A stretch of DNA of 64,000 nucleotides from Ashinkailepas kermadecensis (lineage: Eukaryota; Arthropoda; Thecostraca; Neolepadidae), in contig JAOTOM010004041.1 of the NCBI GenBank assembly GCA_034440615.1, forward strand, positions 80,001-144,000. Direction: 5' to 3'. Every line of letters begins with the position of its first letter. Position 1 is the stretch's first letter. Shown here piece after piece: positions 58,025-64,000 of the stretch. The position numbers and the translations under genes are program-made. Below the pieces are notes generated by a model. That model saw only the letters and a list, made by a program, of their open reading frames with translations. It was not told the DNA's origin and did no database searches.

Positions 58025-59362
58025 GTGCGAGCTCCGAGCCGTCGCTGGTCCAGTGGCGGACCATTACACAGGCTCCGAGCCGCCGCCGGTCCAGTGGCGG
58101 ACCATTACACAGGCTCATAGCCGCCGCCGGTCCAGTGGCGGACCATTACACAGGCTCATAGCCGCCGCCGGTCCAGTGGCGGACTATTACACAGGCTCCG
58201 AGCCGCCACCGATCCAGTGGCGGACCATTGTACGGACTCCAAGTCACAATCGGTTCCGTCGTGGACCACTACACGGACTCTGAGCCACCGTTGGTCCCGT
58301 CGTGGACCATTACACGGGCTCCGAGCCACAGTCGGGCCCGCAGCGGACCATTACACGGGCTCCGAGCCACAGTCGGGCCCGCAGCGGACCATTACACGGG
58401 CTCCGAGCCACAGTCGGGCCCGCAGCGGACCATTACGCGGGCTCCGCCGAGCTACAGTCGGGCCCGCAGCGGACCATTACGCGGGCTCCGAGCCACAGTC
58501 GGGCCCGCAGCGGACCATTACACGGGCTCCGAGCCACAGTCGGGCCCGCAGCGGACCATTACGCGGGCTCCGCCGAGCTACAGTCGGGCCCGCAGCGGAC
58601 CATTACGCGGGCTCCGAGCCGCAGTCGGGCCCGCAGCGGACCATTACACGGGCTCCGAGCCACAGTCGGGCCCGCAGCGGACCATTACGCGGGCTCCGCC
58701 GAGCTACAGTCGGGCCCGCAGCGGACCATTACGCGGGCTCCGAGCCACAGTCGGGCCCGCAGCGGACCATTACGCGGGCTCCGAGCCACAGTCGGGCCCG
58801 CAGCGGACCATTACACGGGCTCCGAGCCACAGTCGGGCCCGCAGCGGACCATTACGCGGGCTCCGCCGAGCTACAGTCGGGCCCGCAGCGGACCATTACG
58901 CGGGCTCCGCCGAGCTACAGTCGGGCCCGCAGCGGACCATTACGCGGGCTCCGCCGAGCTACAGCCGATCCTGTTGCCAACATTACACGGGCTCCGCCGA
59001 GCCACAGTCGGGCCCGCAGCGGACCATTACGCGGGCTCCGCCGAGCTACAGCCGATCCTGTTGCCAACATTACACGGGCTCCGAGCCACAGTCGGGCCCG
59101 CAGCGGACCATTACGCGGGCTCCGAGCTACAGTCGGGCCCGCAGCGGACCAGTACGCGGGCTCCGCCGAGCTACAGCCGATCCTGTTGCCAACATTACAC
59201 GGGCTCCGAGCCACAGTCGGGCCCGCAGCGGACCATTACACGGGCTCCGAGCCACAGTCGGGCCCGCAGCGGACCATTACGCGGGCTCCGCCGAGCTACA
59301 GTCGGGCCCGCAGCGGACCATTACGCGGGCTCCGCCGAGCTACAGCCGATCCTGTTGCCAAC
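58025..59362. repeat. 41/44-bp minisatellite with three interspersed variants, about 32 copies
   Basis: The main unit is CATTACACGGGCTCCGAGCC, ACAGTCGGGCCCGCAGCGGA and C. A 44-bp variant inserts CCG (GGCTCCGCCGAGCTACAG). A third variant replaces part of the unit with CCGATCCTGTTGCCAA. The first six units (58025-58300) are more diverged. Variants occur in a recurring order, so multi-unit blocks have been duplicated. Open frames of 370-435 codons here are artefacts. Confidence 0.95.
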
Positions 59363-59528
59363 ACGTGCAACTTGGTCGACGCGTGCGAAGGCCAAGCCAG
59401 TCATTCGGTCTATTTGACATGTGATGTAACATTGGTATTCAGGCAGCATCAATGTAAATGGTTTCAACATGGTTCTACACGGCCAGCCATGAACATATTT
59501 CATCATCTAATTCAGGCAAATTGATGCA

Positions 59529-59765
59529 GTGTGGCGTGCAATTTCCAAACCTGGGAGCTTCGCGGGACTTGAAGGTGCGCGTTCAGTGCGGAATGTTTTT
59601 CGGGCTCTCGTTCCATCCGGAAGCGACTCTCTGGAGCTGCGTTGGGAAGCTCTGGAGATTTCGCAGGCCGGCAGAGCTGACGGTGCTGTTTATGTGGAGA
59701 ACGCCTGGACACGGGACGTTATTTTTCATCCCCAGATCACTTGGGAGGCCGAGACGGATGGCTAA
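59529..59765 (+). CDS. Unidentified 78-codon open frame
   Basis: A non-repetitive frame with a protein-like C-terminal half (SLELRWEALEISQAGRADGA and VYVENAWTRDVIFHPQITWE) ending in TAA. No splice signal, family or signal peptide is recognised. It may be a fragment of a longer gene, an element, or chance. Confidence 0.15.
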   Translation: MWRAISKPGSFAGLEGARSVRNVFRALVPSGSDSLELRWEALEISQAGRADGAVYVENAWTRDVIFHPQITWEAETDG

Positions 59766-60715
59766 GAAATAGCCTGAGGTCAGGGTAGGATGGATGTCAT
59801 CTGGGGCCCGGACAGATTGGCGAGTTTACCCGTGCTAAATTTGATGTGCTGCCGAGATCTCTCAGAGCCCGATCCAGGAAATTACGCCACTTTACGATCC
59901 ATCAATGGAACTGTAATAGACGCACGTGTGGAAATATAACTACGTCTATGTTACTTAATTAGTTAGTTTAGCGTATTTCCTGAGGGTGTATTTAGCAGTC
60001 ACTTCTTGCTTTATTAGTGCGTGGATAATAATAGCCTTGGAGTGCCGGAGTGCTGATGACAGGCGTGACCGTTTCCCACCACTTATTCCCCGTTTGACCT
60101 TATCACTGACCTGACTCATCTGACCTTGTCCCTAACCTAACCCATCTGACTTTGACTCGACTCTGTCCCAACCCCCTAGAACGGCAGAAATCGACCGATG
60201 GCGGTGTGTTTATTGGCTTCGTATGAACGTATCTGTAGTGTAGCTGGTCTTCTCGTGTGCATCGCTCGCTGACCCGTCAGATCAGACTGGACCCTGAAGC
60301 TATAGGGATGTGGCAGTGTCTCATTGCTGCGGTGTCAGCCAGCTAAATCAAGAAAATATTAATGTTTTTAAACATGAATTATAGTCCAATATTTCATCTT
60401 GGCAGGAGGATGTTTGACACCTTGAAGGGCACTTTGAAGCAAAAGGTTAAGCAATAAGACATTTAAGAGACACATTTTCAGGAAAGTGATTGTCATGTTA
60501 CGATTGCGTCCGGTCTGAAAAGCAAAACTTTGCTAATTTCTTGAGAAAATGTAATTCGCCTGCTGAGAAGGCTGCAAGAGACTGGGACCCAGTCTGCATA
60601 CCCGGGATTTTTGGCCGCTAAATGATCATACGTTTTGGTCAAAGCGCCCTTAAACTCAACTAGCTAGCTAACCAGCCTGGACAGCCGTGTCGCTGTCGTC
60701 TCGCGTGCAGGCCTC
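59766..60715. other. No gene recognised; ends in a SINE-like tail
   Basis: 60100-60170 has loose CTGACYT motifs. 60630-60668 is the tail related to 56380-56456. The rest is unique-looking. Confidence 0.45.
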
Positions 60716-60717
60716 GT

Positions 60718-61660
60718 GTTTATCACCTGACCACCTGACCACCTGACCACCTGACGCTGAAGCCTCGTGTTCATCACCTGACTACCTGACCACCTGACCA
60801 CCTGACCACCTGACCACCTGATCACCTGACACTGAAGCCTCGTGTTTATCACCTGACTACCTGACCACCTGACCACCTGACCACCTGATCACCTGACGCT
60901 GAAGCCTCGTGTTTATCACCTGACTACCTGACCACCTGACCACCTGACCACCTGACCACCTGACGCTGAAGCCTGGCGTACGGACCTTGTCTTCATCATC
61001 TGACCACCTGACCACCTGACTACCTGATAACCTGACTACCTGATCACCTGACTACCTGATCACCTGACTACCTGATCACCTGACTACCTGATCACCTGAC
61101 TACCTGATCGCCTGACTACCTGACTACCTGATCACATGACTACCTGATCACATGACTACCTGATCACATGACTACCTGATCGCCTGACTACCTGATCGCC
61201 TGACTACCTGATCGCCTGACTACCTGATCGCCTGACTACCTGATCGCCTGACTACCTGATCGCCTGACTACCTGATCGCCTGACTACCTGATCGCCTGAC
61301 TACCTGACTACCTGATCGCCTGACTACCTGATCACATGACTACCTGATCGCCTGACTACCTGATCGCCTGACTACCTGATTGCCTGACTACCTGATCGCC
61401 TGACTACCTGATCGCCTGACTACCTGATCGCCTGACTACCTGATCGCCTGACTACCTGATCGCCTGACTACCTGATCACCTGACTACCTGATCACCTGAT
61501 TACCTGATCGCCTGACTACCTGATCACCTGACTACCTGACTACCTGATCACATGACTACCTGATCGCCTGACTACCTGATCGCCTGACTACCTGATCGCC
61601 TGGTTACCTGATCACCTGACTACCTGACTACCTGACCACCTGACCACCTGACGCTGTCGC
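60718..61660. repeat. 8-bp minisatellite organised in 16-bp units
   Basis: The basic unit is CTGACCAC or CTGACTAC. From 61020 on, CTGACTACCTGATCGC (16 bp) predominates. Early blocks of about 120 bp are separated by a spacer GCTGAAGCCTCGTGTTTATC, repeated at about 60758, 60832 and 60898. Confidence 0.95.
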
Positions 61661-62090
61661 CTGGCGTGCCCGCATTTGTCACCTGGCCACCGCTGGGCCG
61701 ACAGAGACGTGTTACAAGCCCGATCTCCGCCGCGGAAGCGCCGTGTCCACATATCTGAGTGGGTCAGTGCGCGCGTGCTCGTGTTCCCAACGGCCGGCGG
61801 CGACCCCGACGCGGTCGATGTGAGACGCGCCGCGGCCGCACGGCGACACGACAGAGACACAGGCACAGGGACACACGGGGTCACAGGCGGCCGTCGTACG
61901 TGACACGCTGGCAGTAGCGGTGACCGTCGGCGGGCCCGCGCCGCTCCCCGACACGTCGCACTCGTGCGCGCGAGCAGGAACCTCGCGTTCCTCTGCGACA
62001 CATTCGACGGTTCGTTCGCCACGTGGTGTCGCCGGCCTCCAGAGCTGGAGGCTCGGAGTTCTCCGATCGGTCGCTGGTGGACTGGGTGAT
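61661..62090. other. GC-rich segment, no exon recognised
   Basis: It is CpG-rich with open frames on both strands and no splice-bounded coding segment. Confidence 0.4.
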
Positions 62091-62091
62091 C

Positions 62092-62277
62092 CCGCGGACT
62101 GCGCCCGCACGCCCGACGGTGCGGCACCGGCGAGGTTACGAACTGTGGTGGTTATGACCTGTAGAGGTTGTGATACGCTGTCATCCCGCGGACTGCGCCC
62201 GCACGCCCGACGGTGCGGCACCGGCGGGGTTACGAACCGTGGTGGTTATGACCTGTGGAGGTTGTGATACGCTGTCG
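62092..62277. repeat. About 91-bp tandem duplication
   Basis: Two copies share CCCGCGGACTGCGCCCGCAC, GCCCGACGGTGCGGCACCGG and GGTGGTTATGACCTGT. Confidence 0.88.
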
Positions 62278-62424
62278 GGGTGCGCGACGCCGGCGGCGGT
62301 GGTCGTGTCGCCGCCGCGCAAGTCGGGCCGCACACACGCGCCGAAGCCCCGGAGGCGGAAACGCGACGGGTGGTCGGTGGTGAGGTGCACGCAACACGCG
62401 GCCGCTCGAACGACAACGTGCGGC

Positions 62425-62666
62425 CGGAAGGGCACCTGGCGGCCGCCGGCGAGTCGGAAGGGCACCTGGCGGCCGCCGGCGAGTCGGAAGGGCACCTGGC
62501 GGCCGCCGGCGAGTCGGAAGGGCACCTGGCGGCCGCCGGCGAGTCGGAAGGGCACCTGGCGGCCGCCGGCGAGTCGGAAGGGCACCTGGCGGCCGCCGGC
62601 GAGTCGGAAGGGCACCTGGCGGCCGCCGGCGAGTCGGAAGGGCACCTGGCGGCCGCCGGCGAGTCG
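62425..62666. repeat. 30-bp minisatellite, 8 perfect copies
   Basis: Unit GAGTCGGAAGGGCACCTGGC plus GGCCGCCGGC. The 10-residue periodic frames on both strands are artefacts. Diverged single units recur at 63065-63240. Confidence 0.95.
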
Positions 62667-63357
62667 CGGCAACTGGGGACGCGACCGACGGCGCCTCGGC
62701 CGGATGGCCGTCGACCAGTGCCGGGGGTGGATCGGACTGCGGCCGCGGCGTCACGGTCTGCGTGACTGTATCACGGGGGCCGCCGGCGTCAGGTCTGCGA
62801 AGCGGCACATGACGGGGGCCGCGGCGCTGCGAGTCGGCATGACGGGGGCCGGGGTGTCACGGTCTGCGTGACTGTATCATGGGGGCCGCGGCGCACGGTC
62901 TGTGTGACTGTATCACGGGAAGCGGCCACGGTCTGTGGCGGCGGGCCGCGGCGTACGGTCTGCGAGGCGGCATGACGGGGGCCGGTGTCACGGTCTGAGT
63001 ACGGAAGGGCGCCCGTGGCGGCACGCCGGCGAGTCTGAAACGGGGGCACCCGGCGGCACGCCGGCGAGTCGGAAGGGCACCATGGCGGCCGCCGGCGAGT
63101 CGGGTTAAGGGCACCCGGGGGCCGCCGGCGTACGGTCGGCGTGGCGGCATGGCGGGCGGCCGGCGTGTCGGAAGGGCTTACCTGGCGGCCGCCGGCGACG
63201 GTCCTGGAAGACGGCACCTGGCGGCCGCCGGCGAGTCGCGGCAACTGGGGACGCGACCGACGGCGCCTCGGCCGGATGGCCGTCGACCAGTGCCGGGAGT
63301 GGATCGGACTGCGGCCGCAGCGTCACGGTCTGCGTGACTGTATCACGGGGGCCGCGG
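62661..63357. repeat. 126-bp direct duplication 574 bp apart
   Basis: Segments of about 62661-62786 and 63235-63357 are almost identical. They start GAGTCGCGGCAACTGGGGAC, continue GCGACCGACGGCGCCTCGG and run to TGACTGTATCACGGGGGCCG. The interval between holds irregular GGGGGCCGCGGCGTCACGG units, continuing to 63475. Confidence 0.88.
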
Positions 63358-63539
63358 CGTCACGGTCTGCGTGGCGGCATGACGGGGGCCGCGGCGTCAC
63401 GGTCTGCGTCACGCATGACTGGGGCCGCGGCGTCACGGTCTGTGTGGCGGTATCACGGGGGCCGCACCGGACGGCGACACAGTCCGATATTTGTCCGGCA
63501 ATTAATCCTGCGGCCGGCCGGTCGCCGCCCGTCAGCCCG

Positions 63540-63664
63540 CGCCGTGACGGATTTGTCACGGTGTGACGCCGTCCGCCAGCGTCACGCCGTGACGCATTGG
63601 TCACGGTGTGACGCCGTCCGCCAGCGTCACGCCGTGACCGATCTGTCACGGCGTGACGCTGGCA
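63540..63664. repeat. About 45-bp minisatellite, 3 copies
   Basis: Units of GTCACGGTGTGACGCCGTCC and GCCAGCGTCACGCCGTGACG with internal palindromes (CGTCACG/CGTGACG). Confidence 0.85.
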
Positions 63665-63764
63665 GGCCAGCCGTTGACGCCGCTGTGACAGCCCGCGGCA
63701 GATGCCGCCATAAACAGACTGCCGCCGGCGCCCCCGGTGCCGTGTCGTGCCACCGGGTGCCTCC

Positions 63765-63808
63765 GACCTCCGATCTCCGACCTCCGACCTCCGACCTCCG
63801 ACGCCGAC
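63765..63808. repeat. 8-bp repeat, about 5 copies
   Basis: CCTCCGAC, one unit with T for C. Confidence 0.85.
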
Positions 63809-64000
63809 GGCCACAACCAGTGGCGCCCCCACCAGAGGGACGCCTGCCCGCGCCACATTCCCGAGACGCAGCGTTGGCTCTGTGACGTGTCGAAGAGAAC
63901 GACCCGAAACTCCCCACCCCGCTCCTCCCCCCCTCCCCCATACTCACAAACTCACAAACTTCAGTCAGTGCGGCCGCCTCTGGCTGTAACGGCTAATGAG
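63809..64000. other. No gene recognised at right edge
   Basis: C-rich stretch (CTCCTCCCCCCCTCCCCCA) and unique-looking sequence. Confidence 0.4.

Noticed and set aside
58217..59524. 435-codon and two other plus-strand open frames
   Set aside because: All three frames are open through a 41/44-bp minisatellite without stops; no non-repeat domain.

Overview
This is a piece of nuclear genome from an invertebrate animal, most likely an arthropod (that placement is inference from the LINE, SINE and repeat style, not proof). The evidence for a eukaryote is GT-AG-bounded coding fragments, tRNA-derived SINEs with Pol III box A/box B motifs and clean target duplications, hAT-like non-autonomous DNA elements, a decayed LINE reverse transcriptase, and dozens of mini- and microsatellites. 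There are no bacterial operons, ribosome binding sites or dense ORFs. Nearly all long open frames are side effects of tandem repeats.

Layout. 1-0.35 kb: antisense remnant of a LINE reverse transcriptase. 0.35-12.7 kb: intergenic or intronic DNA with a tRNA-type SINE (1.9 kb), a GC-rich island with a 52-bp minisatellite (3.4-3.9 kb), a decayed ~270-bp tandem repeat (5.5-6.3 kb), a hAT-type MITE with an 8-bp target duplication (6.7 kb), a SINE with a perfect 12-bp target duplication (8.2 kb), a 280-bp near-perfect palindromic retroelement-like insertion (9.1-9.4 kb), another hAT-type MITE (10.8-11.1 kb) and further minisatellites. 13-39 kb: mainly tandem arrays, a 75-bp-TIR MITE (25.05-25.37 kb), a foldback element (21.6-21.9 kb) and one unidentified coding-looking antisense frame (27.3-27.8 kb). 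40.3-45.6 kb: the most interesting locus, two minus-strand exons of what looks like a secreted prohormone. 48.9-50.3 kb: a 20-bp array directly upstream of a well-formed internal exon (plus strand, 50146-50296) of an unrecognised protein. 50.5-56 kb: a 29-bp satellite of more than 3 kb, bracketed by diverged copies of one AT-rich segment. 57.8-64 kb: a possible Cys-containing exon, then large 41/44-bp, 8/16-bp and 30-bp arrays and very GC-rich duplicated DNA.

Main biological claim. Minus-strand exon 45353-45431 encodes a 17-residue signal peptide and ends in a consensus donor (GTGAGT). It has a TATA-like box and an initiator-like A about 32 bases apart upstream. Minus-strand exon 40307-40515 begins after a plausible acceptor in the matching phase (1/1) and encodes a string of short Pro/Met-rich peptides separated by Lys-Arg pairs, then a stop. 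Joined, they would give a precursor of about 95 residues with the layout of a multi-copy neuropeptide or peptide-hormone prohormone. I do not recognise the peptide family (xxMPPV type). The splice join is inferred and untested.

Roughly a fifth to a quarter of the window is tandem repeat (added up from the intervals listed). No complete conventional gene is visible; the window probably lies within large introns and intergenic spacers.
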